From: Diphasiastrum complanatum
Taxonomy: Eukaryota; Streptophyta; Lycopodiopsida; Lycopodiales; Lycopodiaceae
Reading direction: 5' to 3'
Assembly (NCBI GenBank): GCA_029204225.1
Contig: CM055102.1
Span: 3,528,827-3,592,826 of the forward strand
DNA: 64,000 nt
Every line of letters begins with the position of its first letter. The first letter of the stretch is position 1. Position numbers and translations under genes: made by a program. The notes beneath the pieces were generated by a model, which searched no databases, was not told where the DNA came from, and saw nothing but the letters and a program-made list of their open reading frames with translations. This document shows positions 23,850 through 35,224 of this stretch, piece by piece.

Positions 23850-24242
23850 TAGTCAACTATGTTCACAAAGGATTTGACTAAGTTGGCATTAGTATCAACA
23901 AGATGGGATGATTACTTGCCAACGCTATGCTTTGATCCAAATATTCCAATGGCGTCCAGTAGAGTTCAGGATCAGTTGCCTATAGCCAGAATGTACTATC
24001 CTACCACGATGCTGGGTGGATCTTGGGAATCAAAATTCACTGCATGGACAACGTCAAATTGGATATCCGGTGCGAATAAGTGCTTTTCTCTGCAGAAGAC
24101 TAATTTCAATACGATACACTTGAAATTTATGAAAAAAGTGCAGTATCACTTAATCAAGGTCTGGTTGAGAGGCCAACCAAAGCCCAAAGTCATAAATCTT
24201 GTGAGGTGTTGTGGGACCGCCACCAGTTTTGGTGGGGGATAC
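23850..24242 (+). pseudogene. Element C, right piece (A-family protein C-terminus)
   Basis: The frame encodes WDDYLPTLCFDPN, RVQDQLPIARMYY and GGSWESKFTAW, aligning with WDNFLPPIFFDPN and KVEDQLPVACVYY of element A (4700-4810) and with the third copy at about 63420-63510. It ends in a purine-rich GGTGGGGGATAC followed by TGTTGGAGG at 24243, equivalent to the LTR border of A at 5040. Unlike A, this stretch is open for 142 codons without a stop. Confidence 0.65.
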
Positions 24243-24269
24243 TGTTGGAGGATTTTTGAATATCGAGGC
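24243..24269 (+). repeat. First 27 bases of the element C LTR, cut by an inserted LTR
   Basis: TGTTGGAGGATTTTTG matches the A-type LTR start, but after 27 bases a different LTR (L2) begins with its own TGTTGGAATTT border. Confidence 0.5.
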
Positions 24270-25147
24270 TGTTGGAATTTAATCTAACTCCTACTCATCC
24301 CAATAGCCCTTCTTCCTTCTCTCAATTTTACGCTCTCAAATGAAACCTGCAAAAAATGAACTGTTTTTCAATAGTCTGCATTTTTTGGCTGATTGTTACA
24401 ACAATCTGTATTTTTTCTTGCAATTTCTGACTGGTGAAAAATTCGACACTGTCGTCTTTTCACCTTCGGGTCATCCTGAGCAACTAAGTGTTTTGCGACA
24501 CTTGTGCTAACTTGGTTTTCTAGCCATTTCAGACACTTCCAAAAAATGCGACACTGCTTCGCAAAAAATGCGACACTGCAGTTTTACATGGAATTCCACA
24601 TAGGCAAAAAATACGACACTTTGTAGAAGTACACAGGATTCCAAGTACATATTATCTACGTCTTCACGCTCCAATAACAACTGTTTTAGTTAGTAAGTTA
24701 ATCAGCTGTTAAGCGACCTTGTAAATGTAAAGCTAGAATAATGCACGATCTTCCAATTGCTATATATGTAAATGAGTGATTGAATTGATTATAGATGATG
24801 ATCAGACAGAGATAAAATGACCAACATCTTTGCATTTTTGCTGAATGAAACTTACTCTCATTCCTCTTACACAAACATCATTATCAAAGAAATGTATGGA
24901 TGTCTCTGATGCCTGAGTTATTTCTACATTCTCTTCATATCAGGTTATCAACAATAGAGAATTGCATGGCTGTCTCAGATGCCTAATCGTTTCTGCGATC
25001 TCTCTTTCATGGCAATCTAAGACTCCTACACTGATAATCTTATTCAACACAAAAGAACAGCTCACAATCTCCATTCTCTAAGTAATCCACGATCCTGTCA
25101 ATAAGAATTTTGTTTTATCAATTGGCATCAACATCCAAGCGCCAACA
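24270..25147 (+). repeat. Copia LTR (L2), followed by primer site
   Basis: The borders are TGTTGGAATTT and GCGCCAACA, a TGTTGG/CCAACA terminal pair; length 878 bp. A primer site TGGTATCAGGAGC follows at 25151-25163, so it reads as a 5' LTR. Three copies of a CAAAAAATGCGACACT-like motif lie at about 24540-24615. Almost no internal region follows. Confidence 0.75.
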
Positions 25148-25150
25148 GAT

Positions 25151-25163
25151 TGGTATCAGGAGC
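25151..25163 (+). other. Primer binding site (methionine tRNA type)
   Basis: TGGTATCAGGAGC lies three bases after the L2 LTR end and is close to the common plant Copia primer site. Confidence 0.7.
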
Positions 25164-25195
25164 TGATAATTTCCATTACTAGACCCAATAGAGGC

Positions 25196-25678
25196 AACCC
25201 TAACCATAGTTAATAAGTGAGAGAGATTTGGCACCATGCGTGTGTAAGTCCAACCCGATGATCACATAGTTAATTGATTAATTAGAAGTTAATAAAAGGA
25301 CTTCAGGCCTTTTTGTGGGACTTTTAATGTGGCAAGGCCTGATAGTCAAGTTAGTGAATAAAAAGGGTTCCTCCCAATTTTCGAATTGGTTCTCCCCAAT
25401 TTTTGAATTTCAAATATTAGGGAGGTGGAAATTGGCCAATAGGATTTGAGGCCAACACATTTATCAATATTAAATATTTTTTGATTTACCTACAATATCA
25501 TTCTATATAAATGGTTACTGTCATTTGTGAATGTACTTCATTTTTATCAATCAGCTCATCCATTTTTGTCTTTGTCCATCTTAGAAAAATTTGTCATCCA
25601 CCTCAAAGAGCTATCAAGTTCATTTCGTTTTTGCACATTAGGCAATTCTTAGTTTCGTTGATGTGAAATATTTTTGCA
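25196..25678 (+). repeat. LTR of Copia element E6 (L3)
   Basis: The stretch ends TTTTTGCA at 25678 and is followed by the primer site TGGTATCAAAACA (25683-25695), then a gag start. Parts (GCCAATAGGATTT, CTATATAAATGG) resemble the A-type LTR at 5350-5400. The left border is unclear. Confidence 0.55.
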
Positions 25679-25808
25679 GTAATGGTATCAAAACAGAGTT
25701 CACAGCTCCTTTACAATCTTTGCATTGACGAATTCCTAGAGTTGATTTGATATCAACTTTCGATGTGATTTACAATCGATCTACTATGTGTATATCAATT
25801 TTACAGTT

Positions 25809-26692
25809 ATGGAATCAATTTCACAAAAATATCTTGTAGAGAAATTAGATGGAAGTGATTTCAATATGTGGAGAAAATCTTAATAATTTAAAGCTCTACT
25901 TAAAAAGATGGCCTCTATAGGATCTATTGTGAAAGATTTCTCTTCATGTTCTTGCATTGATCTATAATAAAATATTGAAACTCATTACCCATAATGAATC
26001 TCATTTCAAGACTAGAACATTCACCATCAAATATACCAGAAGATTTGAAAACAACACAATTCAAGTTAGACTTAAAAAAAAATGATAACAATCAAAATTG
26101 TGAAATCAATTAATTATTTCTCTTGATGAAATCATCGGAAACATAGTACAAGAATCATCTCGAAAAATGGATAATTTCTTAACTCGAGTATCACCAAAAT
26201 CCATCCTTTGATTTTTAAAATCAATTTGCATAGTATCAGACCTACTGCTCTCTTGAATGAAAAATGGTATGAAACGATCATGCAAGACTTGGAAAAGCAA
26301 ACTCCAAAAACTCATTGAGAAGGAGAGAAACCTAGGAGAAATAAAAAAAATCTCTACAATGCTTTTAGGCTTCATATGCCTTGTCATCAAGCATAGTTCA
26401 AGAGCTTGCATCTTATGAAGAGAAAAAGAATTCTGAGGTGTGGAATTTGCTAGCGATTTGGAGAGAAGTCTCTCAAGCATTTAAAAACAGATTCTATGTC
26501 AAGTCCAAAACAATTTCACTTCACACAATTCTATTAAATGACACCGCTTTTGAGAACTGTGACGCTGAAAGAGTATGGAGCATGACTTGTGGGTCATTTT
26601 GTTGTGGAAAATATGGCTTGATCTGGATGCTAGAGAGCATGTCGCCACAAAAGACAAGCTTGTGAGTGGACATACTAATCAATTCAATAAAG
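25809..26692 (+). pseudogene. Copia gag remnant (E6)
   Basis: From the ATG at 25809 the sequence encodes MESISQKYLVEKLDGSDF and NMWRK, a typical Copia gag N-terminus, then two stop codons. Downstream fragments (for example SSSIVQELASYEEKK) fit a decayed gag over several frames. The long open frame on the opposite strand (26106-26480) is a shadow. Nothing of pol remains. Confidence 0.65.
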
Positions 26693-26758
26693 AGACTCTA
26701 TAAGGACACAAGAATGTTCCCTCTTGCTAGCTAGTCATGTTTTTGTAATGCTTGATGT

Positions 26759-26881
26759 CATTTCTTATAGGTGATGACCCAATGGGGTTGGCTCAACTGG
26801 TTAGCTTGGCATCCAAAGTTTCTTTGGTCCCAGGTTCGAGCCTCCCCTTGGAAACCAAGAAGCATTTCTTATAGGTGATGA
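26759..26881 (+). mobile_element. tRNA-derived SINE with 19-bp target duplication
   Basis: The element (26778-26862, 85 bp) has an A-box TGGCTCAACTGG (26789-26800) and a B-box GGTTCGAGCC (26833-26842) with normal tRNA promoter spacing. It is flanked by perfect 19-bp direct repeats, CATTTCTTATAGGTGATGA, at 26759-26777 and 26863-26881. It does not fold as a full tRNA and lacks a poly(A) tail, so it is a SINE or tRNA retropseudogene moved by LINE machinery. Confidence 0.75.
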
Positions 26882-28461
26882 TATAACTCTTGTACTTCAC
26901 ACACTAAGCCACATTCTTATTTTTAAAGCTTTGACTCTGTTGTACATTTGTTATAAGTTGATAGTTCAAGTAGTTACCTTGGGAAAAAAAAATGTTCTCA
27001 ATAGCTAAGCTTTAATTTGAAAAGTTATTTATATCAAAATATGCATTTCAAATAAAACACAACTATCAAATTTAAAAAAAGATATCAAGCCACATACATT
27101 GTTTTTCTTTCTTTGTATGTCGTTTGTGATTTTCAGTGTAGTCAAACTCTAGACTTAAAAGGGAGGCAAAAAGGTCTCCACCATCACACCACTTCTTCAA
27201 GGACCATGCTAACTATGAGTTTGTCTTCTTTTTTATGTCCTTGTTTGTGTGGTGCAATGCCCCTAATATCATGGTGAGGAAATGAAGTATGAACCATATC
27301 ACTACTTATTGGAGTACATGTTGACTAGATGAGTGGAATGGTCCAACATGCTCTTACACCTCATCAAGGCCTAGAGTTTTCTTATTTTAAGGAAGAGAGA
27401 ATCAAACTTGTTTTCTCTTGTAAATGATTGGCTTATGTATAAAATCTCTCAAAGGCATTCACCAAATGACTTGCCCAATAACATTATTACCAAGCCCTCA
27501 AACCAACCATAGGCCTTTTAAGTTGTATACACACATTTGCATATGATGAGTTTAGTCTTGGTCCTCAACAAGAAGAACAAATGCTAAATGTGAACACAAT
27601 CACATGTTATTTCTCTCCTCCTTGTACTTCTTGCTAGCCTCCAATCTACTTGAACGAATGGTTGCGAGGGCATTGTACATGCCTTTTATTGAATGATGCA
27701 ACATAAGCTTGTTAGTGTTGAGATATATTCTTACAAAGGGTGTGGTGAGAAGTAGGGAGGTTGTAGCTCGTATGACATAGCAAGGCCTATCAATGCATCT
27801 TCATTTTCTAAGGGGGTAAGACCTATTAGTGGTAGTAGACAACCACATATCCTTTTATGCAGGAACATTGGAGGAACCCACCAATGTTGTAAGCTTCCTC
27901 CACTCTTGGCCCATAGGCATCACATAAAAGAGTCCAAACTTCAAACCCCAAAGCATGCAAAGAATCAAGTTGAAGGTTTGAATTGTTTTGAGCATCAATG
28001 CATACTCATCTATGACTAAGGGTACACGCAAGGCCCCACCCTGATCCAGTGGTAGAGTACACACTCCTCCTTGAAGATGAATAAAGTTTGATATTCATCA
28101 AGCATACTCCGTCGTTGGATGAGGGTGGGGCTTATGTGTGCAACCCGAGTCATAAGCTCATCCATTGTTTTGGTCCTCCACAAAACATGCATTATTCTTG
28201 GACAAAATGAAATGTGGGGGGCGGGGGGGCGTGGCCACCCCCAAGCCAGGTGGGGTCAAGCCAATCCCTCCCCAAAGTCAGCAACTCTAGGACCCCAATA
28301 TAAGGTCCCATGTTAACACATTTAAAATTTGAAAAAAAAAACACCAAAAATTTGAATTAATTCTCCCAAATATAATATTTGATTTTCGAGGGGAAATTAA
28401 ATAAAAAGTGAATTTTGGATATTTACACGCGGCGAGGAATTTTTTTTGTCGCGGGATTAAT
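26882..28461. other. Intergenic sequence upstream of the Aux/IAA gene
   Basis: No supported gene. It contains a tRNA-like fragment near 28035-28075 without a B-box, and a G-rich patch at 28216-28232. AT-rich sequence follows. Confidence 0.3.
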
Positions 28462-28467
28462 GAGACA
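28462..28467 (-). promoter_or_regulatory. Candidate auxin response element (TGTCTC)
   Basis: GAGACA on the + strand, that is TGTCTC on the - strand, lies about 660 bp upstream of the Aux/IAA start codon. Auxin response factors bind this core, and Aux/IAA genes are typically auxin-induced. A single 6-mer can occur by chance. Confidence 0.3.
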
Positions 28468-28665
28468 AAAAAAAATGGAGGAAACAACGAAAATAAATTT
28501 ATTTGTTTTTTCGATTTATTCCGGAATTTATTCCTCGGAATTTAAAAGTCTATTTTCCTCGCGGACTCGAAAACTCTTATCCAATTCAATTTAGTCTTCT
28601 CCCCGTCCCCTAGCGCCCACGCCAGCCTTCCAGGCCCATCAGCGCCCGATCTCATCTGATCCCAC

Positions 28666-28718
28666 CACGTGTCCACTTTTAACGGCTGATTTTAAAACCA
28701 ACAGATTTGACACGTGGC
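28666..28718. promoter_or_regulatory. Two G-box motifs upstream of Aux/IAA
   Basis: CACGTG occurs in ACCACGTGTCC (about 28667) and in GACACGTGGC (about 28711), within 460 bp of the start codon. G-boxes bind bHLH and bZIP factors. The pair close to a promoter is suggestive only. Confidence 0.35.
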
Positions 28719-28848
28719 TTACATCCAACCGTGCGGAGTTAGGAGGTGTTCGCCATAAGCCCCTTTGCTTCTGTCTTTCTGGCGCTGGGGGCTTGCTCGT
28801 TGGCTTGTGTTGATGCGATCCATCGCTGTCATATGATCGCCATAGCCC

Positions 28849-28851
<3 letters not shown>

Positions 28852-28886
<35 letters not shown>
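28852..28886. repeat. (CT)n tract in the likely 5' leader of Aux/IAA
   Basis: A 35-bp pure CT run lies about 240 bp before the start codon. Pyrimidine-rich tracts are common in plant promoters and leaders. Confidence 0.9.
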
Positions 28887-28890
<4 letters not shown>

Positions 28891-29018
28891 ATGGCGTGAA
28901 GCCTCAATATCAAAAGGTGGGACAACCCACTTCGCTTTGTCGTCCATTTCATTGCCAACCTTTATCTCCATCCAATTTTCAAAGCAATCTCTCACTCATT
29001 GCACCTCCAATAGAGATC

Positions 29019-29054
29019 ATGGATGATCACGATCAAAAGGCAGCTGAAGGGTAG
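29019..29054 (+). CDS. Possible upstream ORF in the Aux/IAA leader
   Basis: ATG at 29019 opens an 11-codon frame (MDDHDQKAAEG, stop) ending 68 bases before the main ATG at 29123. If transcribed it could lower translation of the main frame. Whether it lies in the mRNA is unknown. Confidence 0.3.
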   Translation: MDDHDQKAAEG

Positions 29055-29122
29055 CTTGGAGCTCGGCTGGATTCTTATTTCATCTGCCCATTTTATTGAA
29101 ATTCTGGGAAGTGCATGTAGCT

Positions 29123-32100
29123 ATGGTGGAAGATGCCAAATCCCAGCAGGGAGTTGGTTTTTCCTGTCAGAGTGAAGGGGAGGACTTCAAGCTGACAGGT
29201 GGTTCTGTAGCTCAGTCTTTGTATAAGGATGCAACAGCCTGCACAGTAAGCCAATCTGAGGGCTTATTGAGGCAAAATGAAGCAGTCTCTTTTCCTGTGC
29301 ACAGAAGCAGCTTGCATAGATCTGCTGCTGGTGTTCTGCAGCTGGATTTAAACATGAAACTAAGCAAGGATAAGGGTGAATCAGCTCAAAGCTCTCAGCT
29401 TGGGAATGACAGCCAGCTGAGGGAGCAGGACTACATGGGTTTGGCCTTTGGGCACTCAGAAGGCATGGCACTGGCAATTGTTTCATGTGAAAAAGTTCAA
29501 GTAGACGACAGTAGCCATGAGGGTATTCCTGACCTGAATATTGGGCAGATGGAGCTGAGGTTAGCCCCCCCCGAGGGGCTGGAGGTGCAATCAGCTCAAG
29601 AGTCAGCCAATGATGATGCTTTGTGTGACCCTGGACCTGGATTGTCACACAGGAAACCTCAATTCGAAGAAAAGGGTGTCTGTGCCGAGCAGATTTCATG
29701 CAGAGAGAAGCCATCATCTACAATGCCTGTAAGCAACATGGGTGCATCAGTAGCAGAAAAGGCCTCTCTGAAAGACACTAGGAACATGGCTTCAGATAAA
29801 GCATCCACTGAAACTGACCAAAAGGAATTCAAAGCATTTGCAGGGGGCAGTGAAAGGGATGAAACATTCTTTTCTAGGAAGGTTTTCCATTTAGAGAAGC
29901 AAGCTGCGGAGCCTGGCTCATCTAGGTTAATTGCAGCTAATAAACAAGCTGTTGGAGAATCAATGGCTGGAGCAAGCTTCTGGCATGATCAGAAGCTTCA
30001 GCAGCAACAGCACATGGCTGCTACCCAAGAACTCACTCCTTTCCATCTGGCACTGAGAGCCCAGCAGCAGACAGAGATCAACAGGCATGGATGGGGTGGA
30101 GCTCTGAATGGTCTAACATGGTCTGGGATTTTTGTTCCTGGAGCTCAGGATTTAGGCAACAACATGAAACAAGGATATTCACAGATGCTTGTTTATGCTG
30201 GCTATGGTCATGAGTTAGGAGTCTCAAATGTAGCTCCAGCTCCTCTATCACAGCCTGGAGTGGCTGCAAGCAATACTCATGCCAAAGGTGCTACTGCATC
30301 TGGTCCAGTACCTTTGGGAAGCCCATTGCAAGGCAAGATGCTAGGGAATACTGGATTTGGGATTGGCAATTCCAAGCCTTGGCCAGCTTCCAGCTTATAT
30401 AACACAGCAGAAGTCAATTATTCTGCAAGAAATGCCACAGTCAAGGAAGAAAGGGCCAACACATCCAGGTCAGTTAAGGCTGATTTTGCAAATTATCTTG
30501 AAATTGTTCATCGTTCTCGGTTGGGTTCTGCAACAAAGTGTTAATTCTGAGCTGCCCATCTGAATGTTTCTGCATGATTTGTTTGTATTGTGATGGCAGT
30601 CCTGCTGTGGTTGGTTGGCCACCAGTCCAGTCTTTCAGGAAGAATTCTATGGTTGCTTCTCAATCTAAACCTCCAAGTGAGGGCGAAGGCCCTTCTGCTG
30701 CTTCGCCTGTCCAACTAGCAGAAGATGACGTTATATCAAAATTTGTGAAAGTTTACATGGATGGTGTACCCATCGGTCGGAAAGTGGATCTCAAGGCCAA
30801 CAACAGCTATGAGAAGCTTTCTACTGCGCTTGAAGAAATGTTCCAGCAGTTCATTATTGGTACTAAACTGCATAAAGATTTACTCGTTGAGTGTGCTATT
30901 CTAGTCCATGGATCATATAGATATATATGATAGGTGTAACACAGTGGCCAGCTTTGGGTCATGGCCGAACTGTATGCCGACCTGCAGTAGCGGTGAGTTA
31001 TGCAGTGATCTACGACCTGTATGCCAACAACCGCCTTTTCAATATCGTATGTAGTAATCTATGGGGCAAGGAAATTTTGCAGTATGCCTATTCTGCAATG
31101 GCATGTGTGTCTAGCGTAAAGTATTATGCTCGATGCGGCACCTTGGCTTTGCTATCTGCAAGAATTCGTGAGCCCAAGGGTCCCAAGAATACATCTATTG
31201 ACCAGTCGTGTGAGGACATGTGACACATAATACATTCAATACATCTATTGACCAGTCGTGTGAGGACATGTGACACATAATACATTCAGAGTTGTACAAC
31301 CATATGGAGATACGGTTGCATATATAATATTCTAACTATAATATTCCAACGTGACGTTTAGGGCCCAAAATTCTGGTCCCCTAGTAACAACTACTGCTCG
31401 GCAGGGGGAGTGCACTAGAGTATACGGGGCTCCGCATATGGGGTAGTTACATCCAGTAGCGTGCAAGCCCCTTGCTGCTACCTAATACATCTCAGCGACC
31501 TGCCTGCAACTTGGCTGCTCAAACTCTGTTCTGCCAAGAGCTAGATTATATTCAATGGTCACATTTTTAGGCTGATTAAGAATGCATGCTCAATTTTCAG
31601 AAAAATATGCATCTTGGTTTCCAAGGGGAGCTTGAACTTGGGAATAAAGAAACTTTGGGATGCCAAGCTAACTCAGCCAACCCTTGGATAATCAAATTTC
31701 AGAAAAATATGGCTCAGCTACTTGATAAAGGATTGCATACAACCAAAAAATTTATCTGCCAGTCTCTGACAAAGTTCACCTTCTGCAGGTCGTTGGGGAC
31801 TGGACAAATTATTGGCCACAAGGGAGAAACCGTTACCCAGTAATGGCAAGCAACTCAATTTCTCGCATGGATCAGACTATGTGATGACGTATGAGGACAA
31901 GGACGGTGACTTAATGCTTGTTGGAGATGTTCCATGGAGGTACTACTTGTAAATTGAATTACCATTATGGATGCTATTACTCCAACAAAGGTGATGTGTT
32001 TGTGCTGTGCCTCTTATCCTAGAGTTGACGATCTAGTCTATAATTGGAAATTTTGGATTGTGACCTATCAAAACTAACTCGCGCTTGGTTTTATTTCAAG

Positions 32101-32384
32101 CTTGTTTGCGAGTACAGTGAAGCGCTTGAGAATCATGAAAGGTTGCGAAGCCATTGGCTTTGGTAAGTACCCTCTGAATTCTAATAACTGTATGATTGAT
32201 CAATGATTCATGATCTAGACACTATTCCCCTTGGAAATGTTTCGTGGAAATGAAATGCTGTTTGTGAATTCTATCTGTTTTGGGATTATACCTTTCAAGT
32301 TGTCAAAGTCCAGTAAAGCAAGCCCATCTGATTATACTTCATGCCTTGGTTGCAGATAGAGTGAAGGGAAAAGTGACAAACTGA
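29123..32384 (+). CDS. Aux/IAA auxin-response repressor (615 aa, five exons)
   Basis: Coding exons: 29123-30468, 30600-30859, 31789-31939, 32101-32162, 32356-32384. All introns are GT-AG and phases join without a break. Aux/IAA proteins act in the nucleus. They bind ARF factors through domains III/IV and are degraded when auxin links domain II to TIR1/AFB. Seen here: an LDLNMKL EAR-like motif (residues 72-80), a weak domain [10 protein letters not shown] (143-151), degron VVGWPPV (452-458), domain III from [10 protein letters not shown] (about 497) with the conserved Lys of GRKVDL, domain IV with YEDKDGD (570-576) and GDVPW, and a KRLRIMKG tail. The first ATG in frame is 29123. The length far exceeds the usual 150-350 aa, because of a long Ser/Gln-rich N-terminus. 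The gene looks intact and functional. Confidence 0.92.
31188..31287. repeat. Perfect 50-bp tandem duplication in Aux/IAA intron 2
   Basis: The 50-base unit AATACATCTATTGACC... occurs twice back to back (31188-31237, 31238-31287) with no differences that I can see, so it is young. It lies in the 929-bp second intron. Confidence 0.9.
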
Positions 32385-34393
32385 TTGCTTACCTGAGATC
32401 AGCCAGCTATATGGCTGAAGTTTGAATGGTTTGCTGATCACGTTGGAAGTTACATTGGTATATTTGCAGCATTGGGAAAATTATTCGGAATCTAGTATCC
32501 TTTAATAGTGCTTTCTATATATCAAAGAACCAAGAATATATGTGTGTATTTTTTTTCCCCTATTTGAAAGCTTATTGAGCACAGAGTTCTGTGCCTTAAT
32601 GCTTGTTTGGTTCGAAAATATATACGTATATACTATATATGCACATTTTGTATCTTTTACTTAATAGAAATTTTGAAAGGAATGATATGTTTTTTAGAAG
32701 AAGTGTGCTTGACTCCATTCTTTCCATATGGGTAATTGTGAGTTCCATATGGGTAATTGTTGTTAAGACTTGAACGTCATTTGGGTTGTCTGAATAGTCA
32801 TTCAATATTCATTTGAGAGGTAGCTGATCAAAAAGAGTAATAGTATGGACCAGTAGTAGACATCTCAGCATTTCAAATGGTATACTGTAGATTGCTTCTC
32901 TCATGTCTCGAAACGCATACGTTTTGTAACACTTTGATATCTTGTTGTCAATGACTATGGAGTGCAATTTTGCGATGTAGATCGTAAGTTGCTTGTCACT
33001 GCTTAGGGTTAAATGATTATTCTAGAGGCCATTCAGTAGTTTGCGGGTACATTGAAGATCAAGCTGGTGCATGTATAATGCATGATAAATACATTCCATC
33101 TAGATTGTCATTCTAAACACGAGTAACCACAACTAATATACTCAAGATGATGAAAATTTCTTATGCAAAAAGGCAAAGAGTCTCCATTTTTTTGGTCATA
33201 GGCCTAGTCAATCCCTCTCTTGATTTTACATCAGCAGAGACAGATTTGCAAAGCTTTTTGATAATCTACAAGAATGGGACATGCATAAGTAGCCTATTTT
33301 TAAGTGCTTACAATATTATACTTTCAAGAAAGAGTTCAAAGAATGTACCGACTTTATGATGGTACAGAATAAATCTTTGAAGTGTGTTTATCTTTGAAAG
33401 TTGTTTGAGTTTTGAGAGCATTTATATTGTAAAAAAAATTAATGTTCTAGAATGAACTATTGTAACAAAAATGCACGTAAGACATTGGAAATCTCTTTAT
33501 GCTTTACATGGTGTGCAGCATAAGCTAGAATACAAATCACTACAATGTATGTCATGAGATAGCTTAGAATTGTGAGTAGCATTATGTGTCACACTACTTT
33601 ACACACTGAAAACTCTCTTGCGATCACTTCTCAATGATAGTTCTCTTTTTCTTTACACCTCACTACATGGATTGTCTCATCAACAAATGTCTTGATGTTG
33701 TCGTTTAGACACTATGTATTGACGAACTAACCATTTTATTATATATTGATTAATTGTACAATTCACAGTTATGACTAGAAATATTTTATTATAGTTCGTG
33801 ACAAAGTAAAGTGTTGTAGGAGTTGATTTTGAGCAGATTGTTGTTGTCGATGTCATTGCAAGAAATACAATGTATCTTTGTAAATGTCGGGAATTTCGCA
33901 TTTTTTGAGATTTTGAAGAAGGCCCAAAATGACGAGTTTTGCTTGTATCTTTATTTTTGCACTCGTCATATTTTTTGCTTGATATAAAACTTTGTGTAAA
34001 TTTGTAGGTAGATGAACTACCAAAACCGTGAATAAATCTATAGTGTCGTAGATTTTTTGGCTTTTTCGCCTGTTTAGAAACCTTTGTTCTTTTGCAAAAT
34101 TGCATATGCTATTGATAGGAATAAAAGAGAGGTAGGAAATAAAAACTTACAACTATTTAGATGGATTAGAAGGTGAAGGGAGATTAATTCTAATACTCTC
34201 ACTCAAGCTCACTTTTGGACTATGATCCAACTTTAACATAGTCACAGTTTGAACATGCTTTGATTTAATTAGAGCTTATCTATAGTCATCTCGTTAGTAT
34301 CCCAATATACTAGCTCTACTTGTTGTGCAAATACTTTTTCTTTTACAATTTGAATTATATTTCAATGTGTTTAGTCTTAGAATGGAATCTAGG

Positions 34394-34437
<44 letters not shown>

Positions 34438-35224
34438 ATGCAACTTTAAGTTGTCATATTAGATGGTCTTAGCTTTGAGTTGCTAGTTTGAGATATTTTG
34501 CAACAATAATTCGATCCAGATAGCTTCTTTTGTAGCTTGAGTTAACCAATATATTCAACTTCCATTGAAGATAGAAATTGATTTCTACTTTCTATTATTT
34601 TAGGAGACTGGACCGCTTGGAAAATAAAAGCAATAATCGGAAGTTGATTTTCTGGTATCTGGATCTCCATCCCAATCTGAATCGGTGTACTCGTATAAAG
34701 TTGATCTTGCAAAATTGGTTCTGTCATAGCATAGTGCTTAGGCTATGTTTCACCAGAGTTATCGAACATATGTCACATCCGACTATTCCAAACACAAAAG
34801 CACTCAACACAAAGATAGCATATGCAAGAGAAAAATAGTGAAAGTTTGAATATTTGAGACAATTTTCTATTCTCTTGAAAACCCGGTGGTTTACAATGAA
34901 ATGTTAATGGAGTACTAATAGATGTTCCAGTGCGAATGCACACATCTCATATAAAATGATGTGTCGGTTTTTATTTATAATTAATTAACTAATTATAACC
35001 AATAAGAGAATTACATTTGTACAATGTCCAATGTGGCTTTTTACTCATGTGGCCTTAATCCAATAAGAATCAAGCATGTGAAATGTTACAACGTTTAGAT
35101 AAGGTGCGAATAGTCATCTCATTGAGAACATTCTTTAGCTTCTAGACTTCTTTTTTAAGTGTGTCAGTTCATATTTGTCTTTTGCTTAAATGTCCGTCCT
35201 TTTAAGTTCACATACATAAAAGTT
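32385..35224. other. Intergenic sequence, Aux/IAA to Copia E3
   Basis: This includes the Aux/IAA 3' untranslated region, a 21-bp direct repeat (TTCCATATGGGTAATTGT, about 32722-32761), a (GA)n run at 34397-34435 and AT-rich sequence. No gene is supported on either strand. Confidence 0.4.
34397..34435. repeat. (GA)n microsatellite
   Basis: A pure GA run of about 39 bases. Confidence 0.95.

Noticed and set aside
26106-26480. 124-codon frame on the - strand
   Set aside because: It lies opposite decayed gag of Copia E6, whose + strand start is recognisable; no family features are seen in the antisense frame.
28035-28075. Possible tRNA gene or SINE (CCAGTGGTAGAGTAC)
   Set aside because: It has an A-box-like core but no B-box at the right spacing, and no cloverleaf can be drawn.
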